Shown here: piece by piece, positions 1 to 6,691 of the stretch | How the letters are laid out: each line of letters starts with the position of its first letter | Position numbering within the stretch: position 1 is the first letter of the stretch | DNA from: Hyphomicrobiales bacterium | Lineage (GTDB): Bacteria; Pseudomonadota; Alphaproteobacteria; Rhizobiales; Devosiaceae | Length of the DNA stretch: 9,143 nucleotides | Direction: 5' to 3' | Assembly: GCA_026989045.1 (NCBI GenBank) | Contig: JALSJY010000039.1 | Span: 1 to 9,143, forward strand | Position numbers and translations under genes: made by a program | Notes under the pieces: model-generated | The model's database searches: none | Told to the model about the DNA's origin: nothing | What the model saw: the letters and a program-made list of their open reading frames with translations, nothing else

Positions 1-42
1 CTCGAGCAATGCTGCGAGGGGTTAGCAGAGCAAAACGCCAAC

Positions 43-202
43 GTCATTGCGGGCTTGATCCGCAATCCAGAAAAGTATCAACCTATATCAGTTTGAAAAG
101 TTGGAACATTAGTTTGTTTATTATTATGAGGGCAATCATTCAAAATCATAATGCTATGCCTATTGAAAAGTACTCTGGATTGCGGGTCAAGCCCGCAATG
201 AC
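43..202. repeat. Inverted-repeat element with hairpin-forming arms (REP/MITE-like)
   Basis: Two 28-bp arms at 43-70 and 175-202 are reverse complements of each other at 27 of 28 positions. The left arm begins GTCATTGCGGGC and the right arm ends GCCCGCAATGAC. Each arm is also a hairpin. In the right arm, ATTGCGGG (179-186) pairs with CCCGCAAT (192-199) around a 5-base loop. In the left arm, 46-53 pairs with 59-66 with one G-T position. The 104-bp core is AT-rich and contains a further 7-bp inverted repeat (ATTATGA at 123-129, TCATAAT at 146-152). GTCATTGC...GCAATCCAG ends are typical of small dispersed palindromic repeats seen in many bacterial genomes. There is no transposase, so any movement would have needed a partner in trans. 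The element lies 26 bp beyond the nucleoside hydrolase stop, so the right arm may also form the 3' end structure of that mRNA. The structure is certain; the family assignment and mobility are inferred. Confidence 0.8.
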
Positions 203-228
203 ATCGGGGGTGGTTTTTTAGCCAAATT

Positions 229-1179
229 TCACCCCGTAGCCAACGCCAATCTCTCAATCACCAAATCATAATAAGCTTCGCTATCAAGGTCATAAAGCAT
301 ATTTGTGTTGAGGGGTAATCCTGTTTGTCCCCACCAATCAACAACTGTCATACCGCGGGTTAATTCGCTTTTAGTTGAAATTGTAACATTGACCTTTTTA
401 GCCTTAAAAATTTCAGGCTTTAGCAAATAGGCAATGGTTGTGGGGTCGTGCAGTGGGCCGCCGTCTAGGCTCATTTTTTCACTATCAAATATCCTGTTAA
501 ATTTCAAAAGGTGATAAAATGCCTCCATGTGAGGCGTGCCAATTGCTCGTAATTTTTCTAACCTTGCATCGGTAGATAGCGCTTTATGGGTGCAATCTAG
601 CGGTATCATGGTTATTGGCACACCTGAGTTAAAGACAATTTCTGCGGCTTCTGGATCAACGTAAATATTATATTCTGCTGCAGGAGTTACATTGCCGCCC
701 TCGCTGCGTGAGCCACCCATTAGCACAATTTCTTGCAATCTTTTTGCTATTTTTGGCTGTTTTTGCAAAGCAAGTGCAATGTTAGTAAGCGGAGCAATGG
801 CGCAAATTGTAATAGAGTTTGGCTCATTCTGCATTACTAATTCTACAATTTTATCTGGTGCAAAACCACTTGCTGCTTTGCCTTTTGGTTCGGGTAAATC
901 ATAGCCCTCAAAACCAGTGTTGCCATGAACTTCTGGGGCAGTTATTAGCTCTCTTTTTAATGGACGATCTGCACCCATATAGATAGGGATTTGTGTGCGT
1001 CCAACGAGTTCGAGTGCTTTAAGGGTGTTTATTGTAGTTTGCTCAAGTGAAACATTTCCGCCAACTGTCGTTAATGCCAAAAGTTCAAGCTCATTTGGTG
1101 AGCCAAGCGCTATAAGAAAGGCGACAGCATCATCGGGTGATGGATCGGTATCAATAATTATTGATCGTGGTTTAGTCAT
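229..1179 (-). CDS. Inosine/uridine-preferring nucleoside hydrolase family protein
   Basis: Predicted cytoplasmic enzyme that hydrolyses the N-glycosidic bond of a (deoxy)ribonucleoside to release base and sugar, feeding purine or pyrimidine salvage. The 316-residue length is normal for the IunH/RihA-C family. The N-terminal metal site DTDPSPDDA (10-18) supplies the calcium-binding aspartates D10, D16 and D17. HG follows at 85-86, and TNIALAL (132-138) and VLMGG (152-156) are family landmarks. AEYNIYVDPEAA (168-179) gives N171 and D175, and LHDP (243-246) gives the late histidine and aspartate. The loop usually reads DPGxDD; here the glycine is serine, which spares the ligands. ATG at 1179 gives a standard N-terminus (MTKPRSIIIDTDP). 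The gene stands alone on its strand, divergent from the YfgM-like gene. Substrate preference (inosine, uridine, or broader, including a non-nucleoside ribosyl compound) cannot be read from the sequence, so no subfamily symbol is given. Confidence 0.9.
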   Translation of the reverse strand: MTKPRSIIIDTDPSPDDAVAFLIALGSPNELELLALTTVGGNVSLEQTTINTLKALELVGRTQIPIYMGADRPLKRELITAPEVHGNTGFEGYDLPEPKGKAASGFAPDKIVELVMQNEPNSITICAIAPLTNIALALQKQPKIAKRLQEIVLMGGSRSEGGNVTPAAEYNIYVDPEAAEIVFNSGVPITMIPLDCTHKALSTDARLEKLRAIGTPHMEAFYHLLKFNRIFDSEKMSLDGGPLHDPTTIAYLLKPEIFKAKKVNVTISTKSELTRGMTVVDWWGQTGLPLNTNMLYDLDSEAYYDLVIERLALATG

Positions 1180-1267
1180 ATTATTTAATTATACTCGCTA
1201 ATATTGTTGTAAAGGCATCTGCATAAATATTTCATTTTTGCTATGAATTGATTTATATCAAAATTGC

Positions 1268-1311
1268 AAAAATTTTATCTATGGAATAGTAAAAATTTTT
1301 CTGTAGAATAT
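1268..1311. repeat. Two-copy imperfect tandem repeat, about 23 bp
   Basis: Copy 1 at 1268-1290 starts AAAAATTTTATCTATGG. Copy 2 at 1291-1311 starts AAAAATTTTTCTGTAG. With one base removed from copy 1, the copies agree at about 18 of 21 positions, including the shared GAATA near the end. The period of about two helical turns puts the repeats on the same face of the DNA, as paired operator sites often are. Base composition is so AT-rich that chance or replication slippage is also plausible. Confidence 0.45.
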
Positions 1312-1381
1312 AAATGTAACAGAAATATGAATTATTTTAAAAAGATGATTTAGAGAAAAGAAAATTTTATCAAAACCAAGA

Positions 1382-1410
1382 TTGCATTAAGTTGTCTAGC
1401 CGACTATCAT
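1382..1410 (+). promoter_or_regulatory. Weak candidate promoter for the yfgM-like/der pair
   Basis: TTGCAT (1382-1387) and TATCAT (1405-1410) are separated by exactly 17 bp. The -10 matches the consensus at five of six positions, but the -35 keeps only its TTG. This would give a leader of roughly 20-25 nt before the ATG at 1441. In such AT-rich DNA a match like this can arise by chance. Confidence 0.25.
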
Positions 1411-1440
1411 ATAAAAAACTCCTCAACAATTTAGGCTATT

Positions 1441-2163
1441 ATGTCAGAAGAAAATATTTTTAGTGAAGTTGATGAAGAACTTCGATCAGAAAGAATGCGC
1501 AATTTATGGCGTAAATATGCGCCACTTATCTTTGGTGCTGCAATCTTAATAGTATTAGTTGTAGCGGGTAAAGAAGCTTGGACATGGTATAAGAATGATA
1601 TTTCTGCACGCTCATCAGATCAGTTTTATTCTGCTATCGAATTAGCTGAAGAAAGTAATTTTGCTGATGCTCAATTGGCGCTAAGTCAGGTTGTTAGTGA
1701 TGGCTCGGGACAATATCCAATATTAGCACAATTTCGCTCAGCAGCTTTGTTGCTTGAAGAGGGCAAGGTGCAAGAAGCTATAGCGGCTTATGATGCGCTA
1801 TCAACAAGTCTTGATAATCAGCGTTTGCGTGAATTAGCTTTGATATTTGCAGCATTCGCGCTGGTTGACAATGGCGATGTTAAAGCAGTAGAGGCGCGAG
1901 TTTCTGGCCTGCTTGGGCCTGATAATCCCTTGCGCAATAAAGCAAAAGAGGCAATTGGCCTAGCGCAATATGCAGCGGGTGATATTGATGGCGCAAGGGC
2001 GACATTTACTGAAATAGTTAGTGATCCTCTTGCTGGTGCTGAAAGCATTGGACGGGTGCAGATTTATATTGCGCAGTTGATTTCACAAGGGGCGAAAGAG
2101 CCTATACAAACAGCAAATGAAACCGCAACTGAAGCTCCTGCGGTTCAAACGCCAACCCAATAA
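1441..2163 (+). CDS. YfgM-like tetratricopeptide-repeat membrane protein
   Basis: A 240-residue protein with a charged, acidic N-terminus, a positive patch (RKY, 24-26) and one hydrophobic membrane segment at about 27-47. It should therefore be anchored with the N-terminus inside and the rest in the periplasm. Residues 58-215 are alanine-rich paired helices with TPR-like spacing, for example EEGKVQEAIAAYDAL (106-120) and YAAGDIDGARATFTEI (177-192). This matches the TPR_21/YfgM family. In E. coli, YfgM partners PpiD at the SecYEG translocon in periplasmic chaperone traffic; that role is transferred by similarity only. The tail from about 218 is a low-complexity, threonine- and alanine-rich stretch. 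The gene is followed after 15 nt by der, an arrangement also seen in E. coli (yfgM, bamB, der) but here without bamB. No close motif decides function, so the symbol is left blank. Confidence 0.8.
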   Translation: MSEENIFSEVDEELRSERMRNLWRKYAPLIFGAAILIVLVVAGKEAWTWYKNDISARSSDQFYSAIELAEESNFADAQLALSQVVSDGSGQYPILAQFRSAALLLEEGKVQEAIAAYDALSTSLDNQRLRELALIFAAFALVDNGDVKAVEARVSGLLGPDNPLRNKAKEAIGLAQYAAGDIDGARATFTEIVSDPLAGAESIGRVQIYIAQLISQGAKEPIQTANETATEAPAVQTPTQ

Positions 2164-2178
2164 TATTAGGCCAAATTT

Positions 2179-3615
2179 ATGAGTGTAACTGTTGCCATTG
2201 TTGGCCGCCCAAATGTCGGAAAATCGACTTTGTTTAATCGATTGGTTGGCAAAAAAATTGCTTTGGTAGATGACACTCCCGGTGTTACTCGCGATAGACG
2301 GGAGGCTGAGGGGCGGATTGCTGAATTGCGTTTTCGCCTGCTTGATACGGCAGGGTTTGAAGATGTCACGGATAATTCACTTGAGGCTCGTATGCGGGCG
2401 CAAACCGAGGCCGCAATTGATGAGGCTGACATTATTTTATTCATGATTGATGCGCGTGCTGGTGTTATGCCGCTTGATAAAGGCTTTGCGCAATTGCTTA
2501 GAAAAGCCAATAAGCGTGTGCATTTGATTGCCAATAAAGCCGAGGGGCGAGCCGCAGAGGCTGGACTTAATGAAGCGTGGTCGCTTGGTTTTGATGAGCC
2601 AATTGCGTTATCTGCCGAGCATGGTTTGGGTATTTCAGAACTTTATTCAATAATTGGCGCTGCTATTGACGAAACTATTTTAGAAAAAGAAGAGGTTGAT
2701 GATGCCCCTAATTTAGAGGCGCTTCCATTAGTTGATGTTGATGTTTCAAAAGAGGTTGAGGGCGATGAAGGTGAATTGCGTTGGAACCCTAATCGTTATT
2801 TAAATGTTGCCATTGTTGGGCGACCAAATGCTGGTAAGTCAACTTTGGTAAATCGTTTGGTTGGTGATGAAAGGGTGCTGACCGGTCCTGAAGCTGGTAT
2901 CACTCGAGATTCAATACTCGTGCCTTGGGAGTGGGAGGGGCGAGTAATCAATCTGGTTGATACGGCGGGTATTCGCCGTCGTGCTAAGGTGCAGAAAAAG
3001 CTTGAGAAACTAGCCGTATCAGATGCTTTGCGCTCAATTCAATATGCCGAAATTGTTGTGCTTATGCTTGATGCAACCGTGCCGTTTGAGAAGCAAGATT
3101 TACATTTAGCGGATCTGGTGGAGCGTGAGGGCAGGGCGCTTGTTATTGCGCTTAATAAATGGGATTTGATTGAAGATAAAAACGCCACTCTTTCTATGTT
3201 AAGAGAAAAATGCGAGCGGCTTTTGCCGCAATTGCGTGGCGTGCCGCTGGTTACGCTTTCTGGTCTTACGGGTAAGAATATCCCTAATCTGATGAAGGCG
3301 ATTTTTAAGATTGAGCGCTCGTGGAATATTCGTGTTTCTACGGCTCGTTTAAATCGCTGGCTGAGAGGTATGACACAAAGTCACCCACCGCCTGCTGTTT
3401 CTGGACGGCGATTAAAAATGCGTTATGTAACACAGGCAAAATCTCGTCCACCGACTTTTATTGCCTTTTGCTCACGGCCAGAAGTTTTGCCAACATCATA
3501 TAAACGTTACTTAATAAATGGGTTGCGTGAGAGTTTTGATATTTGGGGAACGCCTGTGCGTCTTTGGGTGCGAGGCGGCGATAATCCTTATGTGAATGAT
3601 GAGAAGAAGAGCTAA
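2179..3615 (+). CDS. der: Ribosome biogenesis GTPase Der (EngA)
   Basis: An essential tandem GTPase needed for maturation of the 50S ribosomal subunit, with the usual architecture in 478 residues. The first G domain (about 3-165) has P-loop GRPNVGKS (9-16), switch TPGVTRDR (33-40), DTAG (56-59), NKAE (119-122) and SAEHG (145-149). An acidic linker follows at about 168-200. The second G domain (about 207-378) has GRPNAGKS (214-221), AGITRDS (239-245), DTAG (261-264), NKWD (326-329) and SGLTG (361-365). The C-terminal KH-like RNA-binding domain runs from about 380 to 470 and includes SHPPP (401-405). NKAE in place of NKxD in the first domain is a substitution I recall from alphaproteobacterial Der proteins. 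The start at 2179 gives the expected MSVTVAIVGRPN, with a weak Shine-Dalgarno AGG (2168-2170) eight bases upstream. The gene lies 15 nt behind the YfgM-like gene and is probably cotranscribed with it. Confidence 0.97.
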   Translation: MSVTVAIVGRPNVGKSTLFNRLVGKKIALVDDTPGVTRDRREAEGRIAELRFRLLDTAGFEDVTDNSLEARMRAQTEAAIDEADIILFMIDARAGVMPLDKGFAQLLRKANKRVHLIANKAEGRAAEAGLNEAWSLGFDEPIALSAEHGLGISELYSIIGAAIDETILEKEEVDDAPNLEALPLVDVDVSKEVEGDEGELRWNPNRYLNVAIVGRPNAGKSTLVNRLVGDERVLTGPEAGITRDSILVPWEWEGRVINLVDTAGIRRRAKVQKKLEKLAVSDALRSIQYAEIVVLMLDATVPFEKQDLHLADLVEREGRALVIALNKWDLIEDKNATLSMLREKCERLLPQLRGVPLVTLSGLTGKNIPNLMKAIFKIERSWNIRVSTARLNRWLRGMTQSHPPPAVSGRRLKMRYVTQAKSRPPTFIAFCSRPEVLPTSYKRYLINGLRESFDIWGTPVRLWVRGGDNPYVNDEKKS

Positions 3616-3646
3616 GAGTTTGGCTTTTTTATGCTTTTGATACCTC

Positions 3647-3684
3647 CTAGATTGCCGCACTCACCACGATCGCTCGCAAAGACG
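3647..3684. repeat. Diverged copy of the short GTCATTGC-type palindromic repeat
   Basis: Read on the minus strand, this 38-bp stretch begins CGTCTTTGCGAGC and ends GCGGCAATCTAGG. Its ends resemble those of the arms at 43-70 and 175-202: GTCTTTGCGAGC against GTCATTGCGGGC is 10 of 12, and CGGCAATCTAG against CCGCAATCCAG is 9 of 11. The middle is longer and unrelated. It lies in the 94-bp spacer between the convergent der and short-chain dehydrogenase genes. Its internal stem is degenerate, so I do not call it a terminator. Membership in one repeat family is an inference from the shared ends. Confidence 0.5.
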
Positions 3685-3709
3685 AGAGGCAGTGCTGTAA
3701 ACTTCTAAA

Positions 3710-4444
3710 TTAAATCTCACGTAATTCTTTTTCTCTCATATCAAAAATCTTGCCATTCTCCATATAATCAGGCTCTATCATATCGATAATAAAGGGTGCG
3801 ATTTCACTTGGTTTTGGCAGTGTGGAAGGATTTTCCCCTGGCATTGCTTTTGCTCGCATGGCGGTGCGCACTGCACCGGGATAAAAGATATTTGCCTTCA
3901 GATTTGTTTTTATAACTTCGCCTGCATAAGCTTTTACCACAGCGTTTAGTGCTGCTTTTGATGCCGCGTATAGCCCCCAATATGGTTTGGCACTATTTGC
4001 TGAACTTGATGAGATAAACAAAGCACGTCCGTTTTTTGCCTCGCGCAAAGGCAAATCAAAAGAGCGAATAAGTCTATAATTTGCAGTGAAATTTACCGCC
4101 ATTACTTTTTCAACCTCTTTGGGTGAAAGATGAGCAACAGGGCTTAGAGTGCCGAGCATTCCAGCATTGCCTATCAGTGCGTCTAACTTGCCAAATCGTT
4201 CAAAAATTGCAGCTCCAAGTCTGTCGATAGCGCTAAAATCCTCTAGCTTCATTGGCACGAGTGTGGCGCTTGCGCCTAGTGCAATTATTTCATCGTCAAG
4301 TGCTTCAAGTGAACCTTGAGTGCGAGCAATAGCAATGATATGAGCGCCGCGTTTTGCAGCTTCAATGGCACAAGCACGACCAATACCCCGTGATGCACCC
4401 GTGATGAGAACTTGCTTGTCCTTGAGTTGAGTAGATTTTGTCAT
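3710..4444 (-). CDS. SDR family NAD(P)-dependent oxidoreductase
   Basis: A 244-residue classical short-chain dehydrogenase/reductase. It has the cofactor motif TGASRGIG (15-22), NAG (93-95), the active-site asparagine in VNF (N118), a serine in the ISSSS run (S146 by spacing) and the catalytic YAASK (Y159, K163). The PG after strand 6 is at 189-190. No signal peptide or membrane segment is visible, so it should be cytoplasmic. Arg-41 at the end of the second strand (IAIAR, 37-41) hints at NADP(H), but weakly. Its substrate is unknown; position beside purF does not by itself imply a purine role. The ATG shares one base with the purF stop (TAATG), so translation is probably coupled and the gene is likely the last of the minus-strand operon. 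It converges on der across a 94-bp spacer. Confidence 0.9.
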   Translation of the reverse strand: MTKSTQLKDKQVLITGASRGIGRACAIEAAKRGAHIIAIARTQGSLEALDDEIIALGASATLVPMKLEDFSAIDRLGAAIFERFGKLDALIGNAGMLGTLSPVAHLSPKEVEKVMAVNFTANYRLIRSFDLPLREAKNGRALFISSSSANSAKPYWGLYAASKAALNAVVKAYAGEVIKTNLKANIFYPGAVRTAMRAKAMPGENPSTLPKPSEIAPFIIDMIEPDYMENGKIFDMREKELREI

Positions 4445-5976
4445 TAGCCTGCTTCTTTTAAAAGAGAGATTTTTTTATATTTACTTTTATCAAGAGTTTG
4501 TAAATCTCTTAAAGGGGTGGGGTAATCGCCAGTAAAATAATGGTCGGTGAATTGTGGATTTTCATTATTGCGCTTTTGGGCGCAAACCGCATCATAAAGG
4601 CTATCAATAGAAAGAAATTCTAGTGAATCAACCCCAATATATTGGCGCATTTCTTCTAAATTATCATATTGATTGGCTAAAAGTTTTTCAGGGTCTGGTG
4701 TGTCTATGCCATAATAATCTGAAAATTTAATCATTGGACAGGCAACTCTAAGGTGAACCTCTTTTGCCCCTGCATCGCGAATTAGTTGCACTATTTTTAG
4801 CGAAGTAGTGCCGCGCACAATGCTGTCATCAACCAATACAACTCGCTTGCCCTTAATCTGCTCACGATTTGCTGAATGTTTAAGTTTTACGCCAAATGCT
4901 CTGATTTGTTGTGATGGCTCAATAAAGGTGCGCCCGACATAATGATTGCGTATAATGCCATATTCAAATGGGATATTGCTGGCTTGAGAAAATCCAATTG
5001 CCGCAGGTGTGCCACCATCGGGAACAGGCACAACCACATCAGCTTCAACTGGGGCTTGTTTAGCTAAATTTATACCCATATTTTTGCGCACTGAATAGAC
5101 GCTTCTGCCCCCAACTATAGAGTCTGGACGAGCGAAATATACATATTCAAATAGGCATAGACGCTCTGCTTTTTTCTCAAATGGTTGCGATGAAGTGACA
5201 ATGATTGAGCCATCGCTTTGTAATTCACAAACAATTACCTCGCCATTTTTTACATCACGAATGAATTTAGCACCAATGATATCAAGGGCGCAACTTTCTG
5301 AAGCAAAAATTGGTTTTCCATCTAGTTCGCCATAGACTAGCGGGCGAATGCCGTTTGGATCGCGAGCGGCAATCAGTTTGGATCGAGTCATGGCAACCAT
5401 AGAATAGGCACCCTCGACTTGACTAAGTGCATCAATGAAACGCCTTGGGGCTTTTTCTTGTTTGGATCGAGCAATTAGGTGCAAAATTACTTCTGTGTCA
5501 GAAGTGGATTGGCAAATTGCGCCATCAGCAATTAGCTTCTCTCTAAGGATAAGCCCGTTAGTGATGTTGCCGTTATGAGCAATGGCAATGCCGCCGACTT
5601 TAAGCTCAGCGAATAGTGGTTGTACATTGCGTAAAATTGTCTCACCAGTGGTGGAATATCGCACATGCCCCATTGATGATGTTCCAGGTAATTTAGCAAT
5701 TGTTGTGGGGTCAGTAAAATGATCGCCAACTAAACCTAAACGGCGCTCTGAATGAAATTGCCTGCCATCAAAACTTACTATGCCTGCAGATTCTTGACCC
5801 CGGTGTTGCAAAGCATGCAAACCTAATGCAGTTAGAGCTGAGGCATCTTTATGACCTAAGATGCCAAATACACCACATTCTTCATGTAGATTGTCGTCTG
5901 AAAGAAAACTATCTTTTACACGCAAATTGCTTCCCTTAAGGCTAGGGCAAAGAGATGAATTGGGTTTTTTTGACAT
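4444..5976 (-). CDS. purF: Amidophosphoribosyltransferase (glutamine PRPP amidotransferase)
   Basis: Catalyses the committed step of de novo purine synthesis, in which PRPP and glutamine give 5-phosphoribosylamine. The N-terminal Ntn-hydrolase glutaminase domain starts at Cys34 in EECGVFGI, preceded by a 33-residue leader presumably removed by processing. It includes RYSTTG (106-111), HNGNITN (134-140), SDTEV (159-163) and DPNGIRPL (206-213). The phosphoribosyltransferase domain has FEYVYFARPDS (276-286), PVPDGG (317-322) and the PRPP loop VLVDDSIVRGTTS (380-392). Of the four iron-sulfur ligands of the Bacillus-type enzyme, only the cysteine in CLFE (C274) remains. The CFYGID position reads DYYGID (420-425), and the C-terminal Cys cluster is replaced by FTDHYFTGDYPT (476-487), so a cluster is unlikely. 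The start at 5976 is the only ATG before the active site, with GAGA upstream. cvpA lies 38 nt upstream; the SDR gene overlaps downstream by one base. Confidence 0.97.
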   Translation of the reverse strand: MSKKPNSSLCPSLKGSNLRVKDSFLSDDNLHEECGVFGILGHKDASALTALGLHALQHRGQESAGIVSFDGRQFHSERRLGLVGDHFTDPTTIAKLPGTSSMGHVRYSTTGETILRNVQPLFAELKVGGIAIAHNGNITNGLILREKLIADGAICQSTSDTEVILHLIARSKQEKAPRRFIDALSQVEGAYSMVAMTRSKLIAARDPNGIRPLVYGELDGKPIFASESCALDIIGAKFIRDVKNGEVIVCELQSDGSIIVTSSQPFEKKAERLCLFEYVYFARPDSIVGGRSVYSVRKNMGINLAKQAPVEADVVVPVPDGGTPAAIGFSQASNIPFEYGIIRNHYVGRTFIEPSQQIRAFGVKLKHSANREQIKGKRVVLVDDSIVRGTTSLKIVQLIRDAGAKEVHLRVACPMIKFSDYYGIDTPDPEKLLANQYDNLEEMRQYIGVDSLEFLSIDSLYDAVCAQKRNNENPQFTDHYFTGDYPTPLRDLQTLDKSKYKKISLLKEAG

Positions 5977-6014
5977 TTATATCTCTTTGTAATTTTTTAA
6001 AATTAAAAATCAAT

Positions 6015-6596
6015 TTAAGAACTTAGTGGAACTTCCCCAGCATCAGTGCCTTCTTCTGTTGGAAGACTATCGGGTAAAGCATCATTTTTACTATCGCCAA
6101 GGAAGTTGCTTACGACATTTTCAACATCATCAGGTAGGGCGCGGATTAAACTTTCACCAAGAGAAGCAAGCGGCTGTTCGGTTTTTGATCCTTCAATATA
6201 GCTACCCATGCCGCCCCATTGTAGCCATTGACCTAAAACAACTATAACAACGGCAATTAAAATACCACGTAGGCCACCAAAGACAAATCCAAGTGTTCTA
6301 TCAAGCGGGCCAATTTTACTATCAACAACAAAATCGGCAATCCGCATAGTGATAAGGTGAAGAGCGATTAGCGAAAGAATGAAGGCGACAATTACTGTTG
6401 CTATGTCAGCAACCATTGGCTCGCGAATATAACCACGGGCAATATCTGGATGATATTGCCAAGCCCAAACGGCAATTGCAGCAGAGCCAGCCCATGTTGC
6501 TAAAGACAGTACTTCTCGGGTTAAGCCACGAGCTGTCGCCAAAATTGCGGATATTAAAACTAAAATTCCTACGATCACGTCAAATGCTGTTAGCAT
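6015..6596 (-). CDS. cvpA: CvpA family membrane protein
   Basis: A small inner-membrane protein of the CvpA family, named for an E. coli gene needed for colicin V production and sited just upstream of purF, as here. Hydrophobic segments, numbered from the upstream ATG, lie at about 6-22, 34-48, 64-85 and 103-125, giving four membrane passes. Family motifs are RGLTREVLSLATW (24-36) and GPLDRTLGFVFGGLRG (96-111). The C-terminal third is soluble, with an acidic, low-complexity end (EEGTDAGEVP). I chose ATG at 6596 because AGGTGG (6604-6609) is seven bases upstream. The in-frame ATG at 6602 is only one base from that site, though using it adds just two residues (195 instead of 193). The gene lies 38 nt before purF and 89-95 nt after radA. 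The biochemical role of the family is not settled; links to envelope homeostasis are reported elsewhere. Confidence 0.88.
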   Translation of the reverse strand: MLTAFDVIVGILVLISAILATARGLTREVLSLATWAGSAAIAVWAWQYHPDIARGYIREPMVADIATVIVAFILSLIALHLITMRIADFVVDSKIGPLDRTLGFVFGGLRGILIAVVIVVLGQWLQWGGMGSYIEGSKTEQPLASLGESLIRALPDDVENVVSNFLGDSKNDALPDSLPTEEGTDAGEVPLSS

Positions 6597-6609
6597 TATC
6601 ATTCCACCT
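6594..6609 (-). promoter_or_regulatory. Ribosome binding site that decides the cvpA start
   Basis: On the minus strand AGGTGG (6604-6609) precedes two in-frame ATGs. The first, at 6600-6602, is one base away; the second, at 6594-6596, is seven bases away. Normal spacing favours the second, giving a protein beginning MLTAFDV. This is the clearest Shine-Dalgarno sequence in the window. Confidence 0.6.
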
Positions 6610-6691
6610 ATTAGTAATATTTATTATTTCTTTAAACACTTATGTTGCTTGAGCCAAGTGCTTGCTTGGTTTTTCGTTAATCTTCTTTGGG

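Larger units (their letters stand above)
1180..1440. other. AT-rich divergent intergenic region
   Basis: This 261-bp spacer separates the divergently transcribed nucleoside hydrolase (-) and YfgM-like (+) genes, so promoters for both should lie within it. It is much more AT-rich than the flanking genes and has no ORF worth calling. On the minus strand a perfect TATAAT (+ coordinates 1188-1193) lies only 8 bp before the hydrolase ATG, with no well-spaced -35. On the plus strand a weak candidate promoter is listed separately, as is a tandem repeat at 1268-1311. The YfgM-like gene has only a weak Shine-Dalgarno sequence, AGG at 1433-1435, five bases before its ATG. Confidence 0.6.

Noticed and set aside
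1..6. CTCGAG palindrome (XhoI site) exactly at the window start
   Set aside because: A six-base site at an arbitrary window edge is likely coincidence; there is no vector-like sequence beside it.
179..199. Right-arm hairpin as a rho-independent terminator for the nucleoside hydrolase
   Set aside because: The stem is good, but no U-rich tract follows directly on the minus strand; the nearest T run starts about eight bases further on.
9..221. A 70-codon plus-strand reading frame at the left edge
   Set aside because: It runs through both arms of the inverted repeat. Its GLDPQS and GLRVKPAMT stretches are what translated palindromic repeats of this type look like, and nothing supports a protein.
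1188..1193. Perfect minus-strand TATAAT just before the nucleoside hydrolase
   Set aside because: Transcription from it would start only a few bases before the ATG. The nearest TTTACA (1208-1213) is 14 bp away, too close for a -35, and the spacer is AT-rich enough to give such a match by chance.
2166..2534. 122-codon minus-strand frame inside der
   Set aside because: It lies entirely opposite the conserved first G domain of der and has a serine- and arginine-rich composition typical of an antisense shadow.
3605..3630. Possible terminator after der (AGC ... GCT followed by six T's)
   Set aside because: The T run is real, but only three or four pairs form in the stem, with mismatches.
6654..6674. 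CCAAG/CTTGG hairpin followed by five T's between cvpA and radA
   Set aside because: It has terminator form only on the plus strand, where no gene lies upstream. On the transcribed minus strand the T run is absent and the stem is only 5 bp.
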